A stretch of 64,000 nucleotides of DNA from Locusta migratoria (Eukaryota > Arthropoda > Insecta > Orthoptera > Acrididae). Positions within the stretch are counted from its first letter, which is position 1; each line of letters starts with the position of its first letter. Below are positions 21,672-33,480 of this stretch, one piece after another. The notes beneath the pieces are model-generated. The model was given only the letters and a program-made list of their open reading frames with translations, was not told where the DNA came from and ran no database searches. The DNA lies in NCBI GenBank assembly GCA_026315105.1, contig CM048755.1:755675301-755739300 (forward strand), written 5' to 3'. The position numbers were made by a program, and so were the translations under genes.

Positions 21672-22147
21672 CACCCCGTTTACATGGGCTCCCAATACCG
21701 AATTTCGTAAACCGATTTCCCAATTCCGCTTTTGGTTGGTCATGTAAACATTCCAAAATCGATTCTGGAAATCGACTTCTCTAAAGCGGTTTTCCAGTTC
21801 CACAATCGATTTTCGTGCCCATGTAAACGCAACCGATTTTGAAGCGTTCTTGGCTTGTCAGATTGTGTTTTCTTGTTAAGAATTTTTGGAACATGTTGAA
21901 AGAGTGATATTTTCTAATGTGAAATAAAAGTATAAATATTAAAGTGAACATGAATCTGTATATTTAGATAAAGAAAAATGGCGATTTTGCTGACTAAATC
22001 AGGAACTGAATCAGCTGTTTTTCAGCCGCCATATTAAGTGGGCTAGGAAATCCTATTCAGGCTATGCCATGTAAACACGACAGCGAAAAACGGTTTACGA
22101 AAATCGGTTTTCGTCTTCCGCAAGATGTGTTCCATGTAAACGTAGTG
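21672..22147. mobile_element. MITE-like DNA element with CGTTTACATGG ends
   Basis: The ends are inverted: CACCCCGTTTACATGG at the left, CCATGTAAACGTAGTG at the right, flanked by AAT on both sides (21669-21671, 22148-22150). Subterminal inverted phrases TTTCGTAAACCG and AAATCGGTTTTCG extend the pairing. The motif CATGTAAAC recurs at least four times inside. There is no coding capacity. A 3-bp duplication would suit PIF/Harbinger-type elements, but I do not assign the superfamily. Confidence 0.7.
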
Positions 22148-22257
22148 AATAAGAATTGAACACGAATTGTTATAACCTGCCAGTAATGTAAAGCGAGGAA
22201 GGATGAAGAATTAAAGATTTGTTCAATTAGTTTAGGTGGAAATCTAAATTAGTTTTG

Positions 22258-22380
22258 CTAAAGGAAGGAAGCTTAGGCTTTAACGCCCGCCGCGGTGGAG
22301 TAGCCGAGCGGTGTAAGGAGCCTCGCTGCGGAGCGCGCGGTTGCTCGCCGTCGGAGGTTCGAGTCCTCCCTGGGGCATGG

Positions 22381-22427
<47 letters not shown>

Positions 22428-22755
22428 TTGTCCTTACGTTAGTTTAAGTAGTTTGTAAGCTACAGCCTGATGAGCACGCAGTTTGGCCCGATAAATTGAC
22501 AAACATTTATTTTGTTTAACGCCCCGTTGACAGCGTAGTGATTAGAGACGCAGCAAACGCTCGTATTTTTAGCTGGCGACGGGGAAGGAAATCTGCCGTG
22601 CCCTTTCAAAAGAACCATCGCGGCGCCTAGAGTTATTTACACTTTGGAGAAATCGCGGAAACCATGAATCTGGATGGCTTGAGGTGGACTTGAGCCAACG
22701 TCCTCGCGAATGCGAGCACAGTGTGTTACCACTGCACTACCTCGCTTGGTAGATT
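22258..22755 (-). mobile_element. SINE family C copy, split by SINE B
   Basis: The minus strand reads a tRNA-like head (AGCGAGGTAGTGCAGTGG), a body with GGATTCATGGTTTCC-type wording and a tail GTTAAAC...AAGCTTCCTTCC. It aligns with the copy at 57193-57448. The tail is split by SINE B at 22289-22514. Its B box region is degenerate (GTTGGCTCAAGTCC). Confidence 0.75.
22289..22514 (+). mobile_element. SINE family B copy with (GT)n
   Basis: The head reads GGTGGAGTAGCCGAGCGGTG with B box GGTTCGAGTCC, then a GT run at 22382-22424, the CTGATGAGCACGCAGTTTGG hairpin region and an ACAAACATTTA tail. A 10-bp target duplication TTTAACGCCC lies at 22279-22288 and 22515-22524. Confidence 0.93.
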
Positions 22756-23080
22756 TCACCAAGACGACGGGTCACGCGCACGATGCCTTCCACCGCATGG
22801 GTACGAACTCACTGACAGTGGAAGAGAAGTTACTTAACGGACGAGACTAAGGTGTGCTCGAGCTATCTCCCCCAATGAACAGGTCGGAAAGGGCCTAGTG
22901 CGCGAGTTAGTGGAGGCCGTAATGAGATTAGAGCGGCGAGCAACGGGAGGCAGCGTGGGAGTAGCGGGGTCAAGGACGCCGGCCACCGCCACTGACCAGC
23001 GCACGCCACGCTGCCACCAAATACATCCCCAGCCACACGAGTATCGCATAGCCACTAAATTATTTACGTTCAAGTATTGA
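22756..23080. other. No recognised gene
   Basis: GC-richer unique sequence. The ORFs here lack motifs. Confidence 0.4.
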
Positions 23081-23434
23081 AATGCCAAGATCGCAATTAA
23101 TTTATTTATTTCCTGACGACCGGTTTCGATACACTTACGGTATCATCATCTGGTTACTGAAGAAAGAGAGGTACATTCAATTATAGTTGTGTGAAATACA
23201 ATAATACCAGATGCAGCAGTAACGCAACCAGTTTACATACACAACTCATACCTTATGTCCTATGAGTACTGTATGTAAACTGGTTCCATTACTGCTGCAT
23301 TTGGTATTATTGTATTTCAAACAACTGTAATTGAATGTACCTCCCTTTCTTTAGTGACCAGATGATAATACCCTAAGTGTATAGAAACCGGTCGTCAGAA
23401 AAAATTAATTAGTCAATTGCGATCTTGGCATTTT
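23081..23434. mobile_element. Foldback (palindromic) MITE-like repeat
   Basis: Two arms of about 165 bp are inverted: AATGCCAAGATCGCAATTAA and CTGACGACCGGTTTCGATAC on the left match the right arm reversed. A spacer of under 20 bp lies near 23250. The phrase CGACCGGTTTCG...TCATCATCTGGT is frequent in insect interspersed repeats. Arms differ by several substitutions and small indels, so the element is not freshly inserted. Confidence 0.8.
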
Positions 23435-23581
23435 AATAGTTCAAAGTAAGGAGATCGCCGTCCTAGCATGGAAAAATTAAATAAAAAAGAATATTTACGG
23501 TTATCCATTACTGGCTCTTCGTCGACAAATGATGAATCTCGACAATGTGTTTGCCCATTCATTTCTAATAATTACGAAATA

Positions 23582-23775
23582 ATAATAATGTTTGTCTAGC
23601 TTATGGGACTTAACTACGGGGTCATCAGTCCCTAAACTTACAAACTACTTATGATCTACTTAATGCTAAGGACGGCACAAATATCCATGCCCGAGGGGGG
23701 ATTCGAACCCCCGACCGTAGTGGCCGTGCAGACCGTGACTGGAGCGCCTCAGTCCCCTCGGACACCGCGGCCGGC
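23582..23775 (-). mobile_element. SINE family A copy
   Basis: Minus-strand SINE A with an 11-bp target duplication ATTACGAAATA at 23571-23581 and 23776-23786. Confidence 0.95.
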
Positions 23776-23786
23776 ATTACGAAATA

Positions 23787-24337
23787 GGTAGTTCAAATTA
23801 ACAGGATCGTGCGGCTTTCGAGGTGGTGTACTTCGAGGATCCAAACCATAATTACAGATTAAAACAGTGTGTCGGCGATGGTATGATTTTCAAAAGTTGT
23901 CGATTAGAGCTATATGAAATAACTGGCGCTGTATGGGCTGTAGTAGTCTATGCTATGTGGTGTATACTGAGCTAGTCGTTCCGCAATCATGCATCAGATT
24001 TTTTTCATAGGAGAGAGATGGAGAGAACAGGGTAGCGGTGGGTGACGAACGAGTCTGTGCCACATGTGTCGCGAGGTATGGAAGGGCGACAGCCAAGTGT
24101 TTGCCTCACACTCTAATCCGACCATCCTGGCGGCAGTTAGAATCGCGAATCGTCGGTGAAATCCGTGTCGTTCCAATCGCGATTCTGCCTGCACCATCAC
24201 TGTGCCCGGATTAGTCTCGATGCAGCGTGGTGAGTCACTTGCCTCATTCATCGCCGTACTTCTGGTGCAGCCGCTGGGATTATAGTGGATTCCACTGCCT
24301 CATCCCTAGTGCACTAACTCTTCATAGAGTTGCAGCC
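23787..24337. other. No recognised gene
   Basis: No domain or repeat head recognised. Confidence 0.4.
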
Positions 24338-24521
24338 TGCCGCGGTGGAGTAGCCGAGCGGTCTAAAGCGTCTCGTTGCGGAGCTGCGGTTGCTCGCCGA
24401 GGAGGTTCGTTTCCTCCCTGGGGCATGGGTGTGTGTGTTGTCCTTAGGTTAGTTTATCTAGGTTTAAATAGTTTGTAAGCTACGGACTGATGACCACGCA
24501 GTTTGGTCCGATAGATTTACA

Positions 24522-24524
<3 letters not shown>
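24338..24524 (+). mobile_element. SINE family B copy
   Basis: Head GGTGGAGTAGCCGAGCGGTC, altered B box (GGTTCGTTTCC), hairpin CGGAC...GTCCG at 24483-24510, and ACAAACATATA running into an (AT)n tract. The left target duplication is not clear. Confidence 0.88.

Positions 24525-24568
<44 letters not shown>
24522..24568. repeat. (AT)n microsatellite
   Basis: About 45 bp of AT dinucleotides directly follow the SINE tail and may have grown from it. Confidence 0.95.
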
Positions 24569-25017
24569 CCATAGCTCGGCAACCAAATTGCAGTAGGATA
24601 CTGCACGACCACACGTAGCACAGACTTGTTCGCCACCCACTGCTGCCTTGGCACGACTTTCTCTCCATCTCTGTCACTACAACTAGCCCTTGCCTCCCCA
24701 TCATCTATCTTTGTCTATTGCCCTGTCTGTCACTGACCATCTGTTCGAAGATTATTATTATTATTTACAGTCTTACGGCGCTAAACAGTAAGGGTAACAG
24801 AACTCTGTTAGAAACCCGAGAAGAATTGCTACTGATAGCGAATCCAGGTCCATTGAAACTCTTCCGGCTAACATTCTCATGGGGTTGACATTTCAGCTGG
24901 GTAGCCATTGCCCTGAGCGTGTCAAAAAGCTCGGCCTCACGAGTAGTGAGGCGGCCCCTTGAGACGTTTGACTTGCAGTGTTATGTTGGCCCGCAGCTGC
25001 CACGTGTCTTTTTGTGT
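24569..25017. other. No recognised gene
   Basis: Contains a short (ATT)n run near 24750 and unassigned sequence. Confidence 0.4.
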
Positions 25018-26003
25018 GCGTGCTTATGGAATATCGCCTCAACTGTGCGATTGATTTCCCGATTTCCTATCAGAAAGGACACAGTTCGTAGTAATTAACG
25101 GTAAATGATCGAGTAAAACAGAAGTGATATTTGGCGTTCCCCAGGGAAACATTATAGGTTCTCCAATCTTCCTTGCGTTTATAAGCCATTTAGGAGATTA
25201 TCTGAATAGCTCTCTTAGACTGTTCGCGGATGATACTGTCGTTTTTCGGTTAGTGAAGTCAACAGAGGATCAAAAGCAATTGCAAAGCGATTTAGACAAA
25301 ATTTATACATGGTGCGAAAATTAGCAATTGACACTAAATAATGAAAAGTGTGAAGTAGAAATCCGCTGAACTTCAATTACACAATAAATCAGTCAAACCT
25401 TAAGGTCGTAAATTCTACCAAATACCTAGGAGTTACAATTACGAACAACTGAGACTGGAGAGAACACACAGAAAATATTGTGGAGACGGCGTTTCATTTA
25501 CAGAACGCTTCGAAGATGCAACAGCTCCACCAAAGAGACTGCCTACATGACACTTGTGCGTCCTCTCCGGGAGTACTGTTGCCCACTGTGGGACCCTCAC
25601 CAGGTGGGACTGACGGAAGACGTTGAGAAGTTTCAGAGAAGGGCAGCTTGTTTTGTTTTATCACGTTATGGGGGGGAAAGCGTCCCGGAAATGTTGCACG
25701 AATTGAGGTGTAAATCATTAAAAGAACGACGTTATTCGTTGCGGCGAGGTCTATTTGCGAAATTTCAATCACATACCTTTACTTCTGAATGTGAAAATAT
25801 TTTGCTAGCACCCACCTACATAGGTAGACATGACCATCCCAATAAAATAAGAGAGATCAGATCGAAAACGGGACGATTTAGGCGTCCTTTCTTCCCGGGC
25901 GCTATTAGAGAATGGAAAGGTAGAGAAAGTTTATGAAAGTGGTTAATGAACCCCCATCAGGCACTTAAATGTGATTTGCAGAGTGTCTATGTAGATGTAG
26001 ATA
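25018..26003 (+). pseudogene. CR1-group LINE ORF2, 5'-truncated RT fragment
   Basis: The copy starts in the RT (RTQFVVI..., GVPQGNIIGSPIFLAFISHL), continues with LRLFADDTVVFRL and, after stops and a frame change, the post-RT region YMTLVRPLREYCCPLWDPHQ, EKFQRRAACFVLSRYGGESV, ending IREWKGRESL. There is no RNase H. The 3' end carries GTAGATGTAGAT near 25990-26003, the same tail as the copy at 28830-33153. The start matches 32150 in the longer copy, which shows a simple 5' truncation. Confidence 0.88.
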
Positions 26004-28829
26004 AACTGCATCCACTCTTTGAGGTTATCGTGACTAGCAACAAAATGTTGCCATTTCTTGTACGTGTTCTGTGGACACACCTGACAACAGGCGTATTGCG
26101 TACTTCGCACACCTACTGAACCGTAGCTGTCAGCATCCTCGCAGTTTAGCAGCAATGAGTGCCTTCTGCTGCGGACTATCTCCTCCCGGAAACGAGACTT
26201 GATGCGGTCTTAAGCGGTGTTATAACGCCAGGTCTCCGTTTATATTACTTCAAAACAATTGTATAAATCTTATTATATACAGCAGTGTTGTTCGCGAGTT
26301 CTGCGAAAGAAAGACTTAATAATCTTGAAATGGCTTCCGCATAGGTAAGTCCATCTACGGCAGAGTTATTGTTTTCCAAGTTTAAGAACCAGCCCTTATA
26401 ATGTTGAAATCACACAGCGCTATAAAATCTCACGGACTGATTTCACAGAATTACAATACGCATTCAACAGAATAGAAACGCCTACAACGTTTCACGTTGC
26501 CATTGCTACTACTCCATCACAGTTTACACTAGATATATTGTTGCAACACCTATAGTAACTGTTTTCCGTGTAGATTCCCCAGACTTTGCTCTAACAAAAA
26601 AGTGTTGAAACGCACATATTTGGATGACTATGAAACCGAACGCGTGATATGATAGCGGCTCTGAACGGTTTTCCAGAAAGATAGCTGCAGAACTGACACT
26701 ACGATACGGCATTACTAGAACTGTATTATTTGCTGTCATTTGGGAAACTTGGGCATTGATGAAGATGAGACTACATACAATTTCTAGAGAACTCTACAAG
26801 TCGGCCGTGAATCGAGCCCGGGACGGCGAAGCTAACAACTAACCACGTGCTAAAAAACTGCCAGAGCAGTTCGCTGGCATCCACGTAAAACTACTCTAGT
26901 AGATCACTTTCAAGTGGATCTGCAAGTTTTACTGAATTTGCCTGTACGTGAAGGCTAATTTCAGAAACTTGTATAAGGATTTTGATAATGCCTTTCGTTA
27001 ATAAATAGATTGATTGCGTCTATAGTTTATTGCCACACAACTGGTATGGTCACATATGTAGACCCGCCAGTACAAAGCACTGCTGCAGTTACAAAGTGTG
27101 TAGCGGAACTCTAAGAACAATTTTTGGACTTAATCGTCTCATCAATGAAATTTCTCTGGGCATTTTGAATTTCAGCTTTGAATTTTGTGACTAACTTTAA
27201 TTAGTATGTCCTCGGGAAGAAATTATGTTGGTAGGTCTCACTGGGGTAGGGGAAACTAGACAGAAAAGCCGTAATTAGTTTAGAGTATATGTTGGATCTG
27301 TAAAAGCGAAAATTCGATTACTGTGAGTAACCTCTAACCGATGAGGTAAAAAAACAGAAACTGTTGGAATGAAGAACGTTTAAGACACTATTAATTCGTA
27401 ATTAGTCTGCTGTCATCAAGTGTTGCCTGGAAGAATTTTTATTAGCATTAGTCACGTTGCAGTTCAATTCTGGTTATTGCAACACCAATGAGTGACTATG
27501 AAAATTGCGCCTCAAGAGACACATAATTAGTGCGTAGTACTTATTAGAAAATTATTAATACTTAAATGTTACTGTAACAATTTAAAAAAATTACAAGTAA
27601 GAATATTTTGAAAATACGGAATAAATATTTGTAAACTAGTACGGAAATATCTCAACTTGGAGATGTTAAGCTACAAATTTTCACCATCTGTTTTTACGTT
27701 TAAATCATCACTAGAGGACCCGTGCGAATACTTCGTACCGTTAGTGGAATGACAAAAATGTTGGTAAAAATGGAAGTTGAATGTTCACACATAGCATTCT
27801 TCAGAATCAATCAATACAAGTGTTCAAAAGCGCAAATGAAAGAGTTTACTCCACTGAGTGTTGTTAGGTCAAAAAAGAATTGCGTACCTTAATTAGAACC
27901 GAAGATATCGTAAAACAAACCGCTTAAAATATTCATTGCAAGGACGAAAGGATACCGCATTTGTATTTTAATAAAGGATGGAGAGACGTAAGTTAATTCT
28001 GATACTAGATGACATTTCTGCGAATGAATACCTTTCGTTTAAAGCAAAAACGAAAAAAATCGGTCAGATAAAACTGCCTGACGGACTGACTTTAATTTAC
28101 AGCAAGGACATCCCCATAAGAAATATACAACAGGAAATCGCATTAGAGTATAGAAAAAGGAAAGCGAGAGTTAAGTAAATTCTGATACTTAATGACAAAT
28201 CTGTGGACGAATACCTTTCGTTTAAAACAAAAATGAAGGAAATCGGCCGGGTAGTTTGGTCTGGCCGACTGACTTTATTTTTCGTAGATTCTTTTAATAT
28301 ATAATATTGTCAAAACCTATAGATACAATCGATATAACACCTGGAATTGCTTCACGTAACAATACTGCCAGTTGTGAAAAGAGTGCCAAGAAGGAATATG
28401 CAAATATAAACCTAGTTTTATTAAAACCCATTTTGTATTATGAAAGAAACTGGGTATGTGTCTTGTAATGGCGTCGAGGCAATGACACAATTACATGAAT
28501 CATGTCATGTGGGCTAATGTAGCCATTATGGTTCTAGCTAATAAATTATACTGTTGACAAAGCAGTAAACTAGAGACAAGACTGCCACTATGTGAGCGCT
28601 TATTGTCTGTTTAGCCGCCGGCTGACTCGCAGCGTAAGCCGCCTTCATATTTCGTAAATGAAACCGGCTTCTGATAAGAAGCGACATATAGTATTTTGAT
28701 TTTTGTCTGCACTTTTCGTTTCAGTTCATAAATTTATACTGTGCTCTCGTGCATATTAGATTCAAATTCACGTTTTAAGAAACAATGTAGTCTTCCTTTG
28801 AGCGCATCGCGACAGTAGTTTCCCCGATA
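26004..28829. other. Long AT-rich stretch without recognised genes
   Basis: No coding domain seen. It holds a degenerate tRNA-like remnant (GTGAATCGAGCCCGGGAC, minus-strand B-box-like) near 26805 and a diverged direct repeat at 27983-28282. A 66-codon ORF at 27978-28178 lies inside that repeat and has no motif. Confidence 0.5.
27983..28282 (+). repeat. Diverged direct repeat (27983-28093 and 28163-28282)
   Basis: Two blocks share TAATTCTGATACT.-ATGACA, GAATACCTTTCGTTTAAA and GACTGACTTTA in order, about 180 bp apart. Identity is roughly 75 percent by eye. The family is unknown. Confidence 0.65.
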
Positions 28830-28879
28830 CCGTAATCATGAACAGGGACTGTGACTGCTGTGTGCGGATGTAGTCTGAG

Positions 28880-29665
28880 TTGGGGACACTTCGCTCCCAG
28901 CTTCAAGCTGTGTTAACCTCGGTTGCACAGCTGGAGGTTGCGATCGAGGGGCGTCATTGTTGTTGGCCGGTAGTGGGGACCGAACGGACTCCCATCGTCT
29001 CCACCGAGCGGCCTGCGGCAGCGACATCGATCGTGAGGCCTCTCCGTTACGTCTTGCAAAAAAGGTTTGAGGCGCTATCTGTTCAGGACAACGTTCCTGA
29101 GCCGGATGGTGTCGCTCATCCTGAAGTCACCACGCAGCCTGCTAGATCCGGGCTTTCACAGAGAGCGGATTTGCTCGTAGTTGGGAGCTCCAACGTTAGG
29201 CGGGTAATGGAGCCTCTTAGAAAGATGCCTTCCAAAGAGAGGAAGAAGGCCAACGTGCATTCCGTGTGCATTCCAGATATGGAACGGGTCCTTCCGGATG
29301 CCATGAAGAGTATGGGGTGCATCCAACTGCAGGTGGTGGCCCACATCGGTACCAATGATGTGTGTCGCTATGGAGCAGAAGAGATCCTCTCAGGTTTTGA
29401 GCGGCTATCTTAAGTGGTAAAGACTGCCTGTCTTCCTTGCGAGATGAAAGCAGAGCTCACCATCTGCAGCATAGTTGACAGGACCGCCTGTAAACCTCTG
29501 GTACAGAGCCGAATGGAGGGTCTGAATCAGAGGCTCAGACGGTTCTGCGACAGTATGGGCTGCAGATTCCTCGACTTGCGCCATCGGGTGGTGGGGTTCC
29601 GGGTTTCGCTGAATAGGTCAGGAGTCGACTACATGCAGGAAGCGGCTACACAGGTAGCTGTGTGA
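28880..29665 (+). pseudogene. CR1-group ORF1 with SGNH/GDSL esterase-like domain
   Basis: The frame is open except for a TAA at 29411-29413. A variable N-terminus with coiled-coil-like LRSQLQAVLTSVAQLEVAI is followed by LLVVGSSNVRRV (block I), VVAHIGTNDVCRYG (block III, GTND) and, past the stop, ICSIVDRTA..., NQRLRRFCDSMGCRFLDLRH, and SGVDYMQEAATQ, where the final catalytic His of the usual 'G.HY' is Asp. Such esterase ORF1 proteins are known in CR1-type LINEs. The start codon is uncertain; the first codon of the open frame is ATG-like only by the alternative code. Confidence 0.8.
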
Positions 29666-29797
29666 CGTAGACTCGGCGGTTTTTTTATTTTTATTTTATT
29701 TTTATTTAGTTATTTATTTATTTATTAGGTTAGAAGGTCTCGGGAAAACAAAGAAAGAGTCTAAATCTCAAGGAATACAGGTCAAAGATAGGACGAT

Positions 29798-29999
29798 AAA
29801 AAAAAATTCAAATGTTTGTTTAGTCTATGGGACTTAACTACGGGGTCATCAGTCCCTAAACTTACAAACTACTTATGAACTACTTACGAACTAGGACGGC
29901 ACAAATATCCATGCCCGAGGGGGGATTCGAACCCCCGACCGTAGTGGCCGTGCAGACCGTGACTGGAGCGCCTTAGTCTCCTCGGCCACCGCGGCTGGC
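29798..29999 (-). mobile_element. SINE family A copy
   Basis: Minus-strand SINE A with a 9-bp target duplication TAGGACGAT at 29789-29797 and 30000-30008, between ORF1 and ORF2 of the CR1-group LINE. Confidence 0.94.
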
Positions 30000-30795
30000 T
30001 AGGACGATCAAAGATCTAAAAACCATTGGCGTAACAGTTGTAAATTGTCGTAGCTGTGTGGGGTTAAGTACCAAAGTTCCAAAGTTCCAGGCACTAATAG
30101 AAAGTACTGAATCTCTAATCATTATAGGTTCCAAAACCTGGATAAAGCCGGATATACGTTCAGCTGAAAGTTTTTCAAAGGGGCAAATGGTGTTCAGAAA
30201 AGATAGATTGAATAAAATAGGTGGTGGATATTTATTGCTGTCACAGGCGGTTGATCCTGTAGCGAAACTGAAGTAGATTGCTCCTATGAGTTTGTATGGG
30301 TAGATATTATAAGTGATAAATCAATTGTTTTTTATTTAGCCCCTGTCTCGGACTATTCGATTGCAGAAATGTTCAAAGAAAGCTTGGATCAAATTTCAAA
30401 AACATACCCAAAGCATACAATTTTCATTGGTGGTGACTTTAACTTACCCGCGATACGTTGGCAAAAATATATGTTCAAAACCAGAGGCAAGCATAAAATA
30501 TTGTCCGAAATGGTACTGAATGTATTCTCCGAAAATTATCTCGAGCAATTAGTTCATGAACCCACTAGAATAGTATGGTTGTGAAAACATACTTGACCTC
30601 CTAGCAACAAATAATCCGGAGCAAATAAAGAGCATCAAGACTGACACAGGGATTAGTGAACACAGAGCTGTCGTAGCGAGACTGAATATGGGACTTTCCA
30701 AATCCACCAAAATTACAATAAAATTATATTTATTTAAAAATCAGATTTCAATTCAATTAACACTTTCCTGAGTGAGAGTTTCCAGTCTTCTGAAA

Positions 30796-30997
30796 GCCGG
30801 CCGCGGTGGCCGAGGTGACTGAGGCGCTGCAGTCACGGTCAGCACGGCCACTACGGTCGGGGGTTCGAATCCCCCCTCGGGCATGGATATTTGTGCCGTC
30901 CTAGTTCGTAAGTAGTTCATAAGTAGTTTGTAAGTTTAGGGACTGATGACCCCGTAGTTAAGTCCCATAAGATTTACAAACATTTGAACATTTTTTT
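30796..30997 (+). mobile_element. SINE family A copy
   Basis: Plus-strand SINE A, full head to tail, with an 11-bp target duplication GTCTTCTGAAA at 30785-30795 and 30998-31008. Confidence 0.96.
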
Positions 30998-31579
30998 GTC
31001 TTCTGAAACTAACAATGTGGTGCAGATCATATTTGGCTTACATAAAAGAAATAATATTGGCAACCATTGGTACCCAAAACAGGTTGGATCGCTGTTACAA
31101 AAGCAAAGAAAAAACATGCCAAATTTAAACGCACAAAAAATCCCAAGACTGGCAGTCTTTTACAGAAAATAGAAATTTAACTTTAACTTTAATGCGAGAA
31201 AGCTACAATAGTTACCACAACGAAACCATGTCACGTAATTTGGCAGAAAATACTAAGAAATTCCGGTCATATATAAAGTATATTAGTGGCAAAAGACAAT
31301 CAATACCTTCATTACACTATAGAAATGGTGATGCTACTGATGACAGTTCTGCTAAAGCAGAATTGCATAACACAGCCTTCCGAAATTCCTTCACCAGAGA
31401 AGACGAAGCAAATACTCCAGAATTCGTATTAAGAACAGCTTACACCATGGGTAATTTAGAAGTAAATATCCCTAGTGTTCTAAAATAACTTAATAAAAGT
31501 AAGTCTCCCGGTCCTGACTGTACACCAATTAGTTTCCTTTCCGAGTATGCTGATGCAATAGCCCCATACCTAACTATCA

Positions 31580-31778
31580 CAGCCGCGGTGGAGTAGCCGA
31601 GCCGTCTAAAGCACCTCGCTGCGGAGCGCGCCGTTGCTCGCCGTGGAGGTTCGAGTCCTCCCTGGGGCATGGGTGTGTGTGTGTTTGTCCGTAGGTTAGT
31701 TTACCTAGGTTTAAGTAGTTTCTAAGCTACGGACTGATGACCACGCAGTTTGGTTCGAAAGATTTACAAACATTTGAA
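31580..31778 (+). mobile_element. SINE family B copy
   Basis: Head GCCGCGGTGGAGTAGCCGAG, B box GGTTCGAGTCC, hairpin region CGGACTGATGACCACGCAG. A 9-bp target duplication TAACTATCA lies at 31571-31579 and 31779-31787. Confidence 0.94.
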
Positions 31779-33153
31779 TAACTATCATATGCAACAGCTC
31801 GCTCAGCGAACGTTGCGTACCCAAAGAGTGGAAAGTTGCACAGGTCACTCCAATATTCAAGAAAGACAATAGGAGACACCCGAAAAATTACAGGCCTATA
31901 TCATTGACGTCGCTTTGCATTAAGATTTTAGAGCATATACTTTCCTGAAATACTACAAACTACCTCGAAGAGAACGACCTATTGTCCCATAGCCAACACG
32001 GATTTAGTAAATATAGTTCTTGTGAAACACAGCTAGCTCTTTACACACATGATTTGATGAGTGCTGTAAACAAGGGATGTCAAATAATTCCATATTTCTA
32101 GATTTCCGAAAGGTTTTCGACACTGTACCTCACATGCGTCTTCTAATCAAACTGCGTGCTTATGAAATATCGCCACAGTTGTGCAATTGAATTCGTGATT
32201 TCCTGTCAGAAAGGACACAGTAAGTTGTAACTGGCGGTAAGTCATCGAATAGAACTGCAGTGATATCAGGCGTTCCCCAGGGAGTTGTTACAGGGCCCCT
32301 ACTGTTCCTTATTTTTGTAAACTGTTTAGGAGACAATCTGAGTAGCTCTGTGAGACTGTTCGCGGATGATGCTGTCATTTAAAAAAGTCACAAAAAGATC
32401 AAAAGCAACTGCAAAATGATTTAGATAAGATATCTGCATGGTGCAAAAATTGGCAATTGACCGTTAATAATGGTAAGTGTGATGTCATCCACATGACCAC
32501 TAAAAGAAATCTGTTAAACTTCAGTAACACGATAAATCAGTCAAACCTTGTGGCCGTAATTTCAAGTAAATACCTAGGAGTAACAATTTCGAAAAACTTA
32601 AATTGGAAAGAACACACAGAAAATATTGTAGGGAAGGTGAACCAGAAACTACGGTCAATTGGCAGGACACTTAGAAAATGCAACAGATCTACTAAAGAAA
32701 TTGCGTACACTACACTTGTACTTCATATTTTCGAGTATTGGTGCGCATTGTGCGATCTACACCAAATGTGACTGATGGACGATTTAGAGAAAATTCAGAG
32801 AAGGGCAGCTCTTTTTGTATTATCGCGATATAGGAGAGAGAGTGTGGCAGAAATGATGGACGAGTTGGGGTGGAAATCATTAAACGAAAGGCGTTATTTG
32901 TTGCGGCGAGATCTATTTGCGAAATTTCTTTCACCAACTTTCTCTTCAGAATATAAAAAATATATTGTTAGCACCCACCTACGTAGGGAAACACGAACAT
33001 CATAATAAGATAAATCATATCGAAAACAGAAAGATTTAGGTGTTCCTTTTTCCCGCGAGCTATTAGAGAGGGGAACTATAGAGAAATATCACAAAAGTGG
33101 TTCGATGAACTCTCTATCACGCACTGTATTGTGATTTGTAGATGTAGATGTAG

Positions 33154-33400
33154 ATCCGCTAACGAACACACTGCTTATAAGAGTGACTGCGGGACTCACC
33201 TCATTAGGGTACACGCCTAGTCAGCAGCTCGCTAGAAACAATGCGCAAAATATGTTCCAAGCTAGAGACAACGCCTATTACCTTGATACGCTTTTATGTT
33301 CTACCAAGTCACATAAGATACAAGCGGAGCACTCTTATGTCTCGTTCATAGACAAATGGTCTTCTGGTAAGCATTCGTTACAGTCCTCCCTCCCTCCCTC
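33154..33400. other. No recognised gene
   Basis: Short spacer between the LINE tail and a CT microsatellite. Confidence 0.4.

Positions 33401-33478
<78 letters not shown>
33401..33478. repeat. (CT)n microsatellite
   Basis: About 70 bp of CT dinucleotides. The plus-strand ORF across it is Leu/Ser low complexity. Confidence 0.97.

Positions 33479-33480
<2 letters not shown>

Larger units (their letters stand above)
30010..33130 (+). pseudogene. CR1-group LINE ORF2: endonuclease and RT, heavily broken
   Basis: Endonuclease wording appears first: VTVVNCRS, LIIIGSKTWIKPD, VFRKDRLNKIGGGY, then FIGGDFNLPAIRW and ILDLLATNNPEQI...GISEHRAVV. RT follows: NYRPISLTSLCIKILEH, LLSHSQHGFSK, VFDTVPH, GVPQGVVTGPLLFLIFVN, VRLFADDAV. 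The post-RT part gives KIQRRAALFVLSRYRRESV. There are at least ten stops or frame changes. SINE A (30796) lies in the linker and SINE B (31580) before the RT. Homologous to 25018-26003 and 54425-55190. Confidence 0.88.
28830..33153 (+). mobile_element. CR1-group LINE, near full length, carrying three SINEs
   Basis: ORF1 (SGNH esterase) and ORF2 (endonuclease, RT) lie in order, with a 3' terminal GTAGATGTAGATGTAGAT tail at about 33134-33153. SINEs interrupt it at 29798, 30796 and 31580. Excluding these, the LINE is about 3.7 kb. Many stops in ORF2 make it inactive. The (GATGTA)n tail and absence of RNase H separate it from the I-clade copies. Confidence 0.88.
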
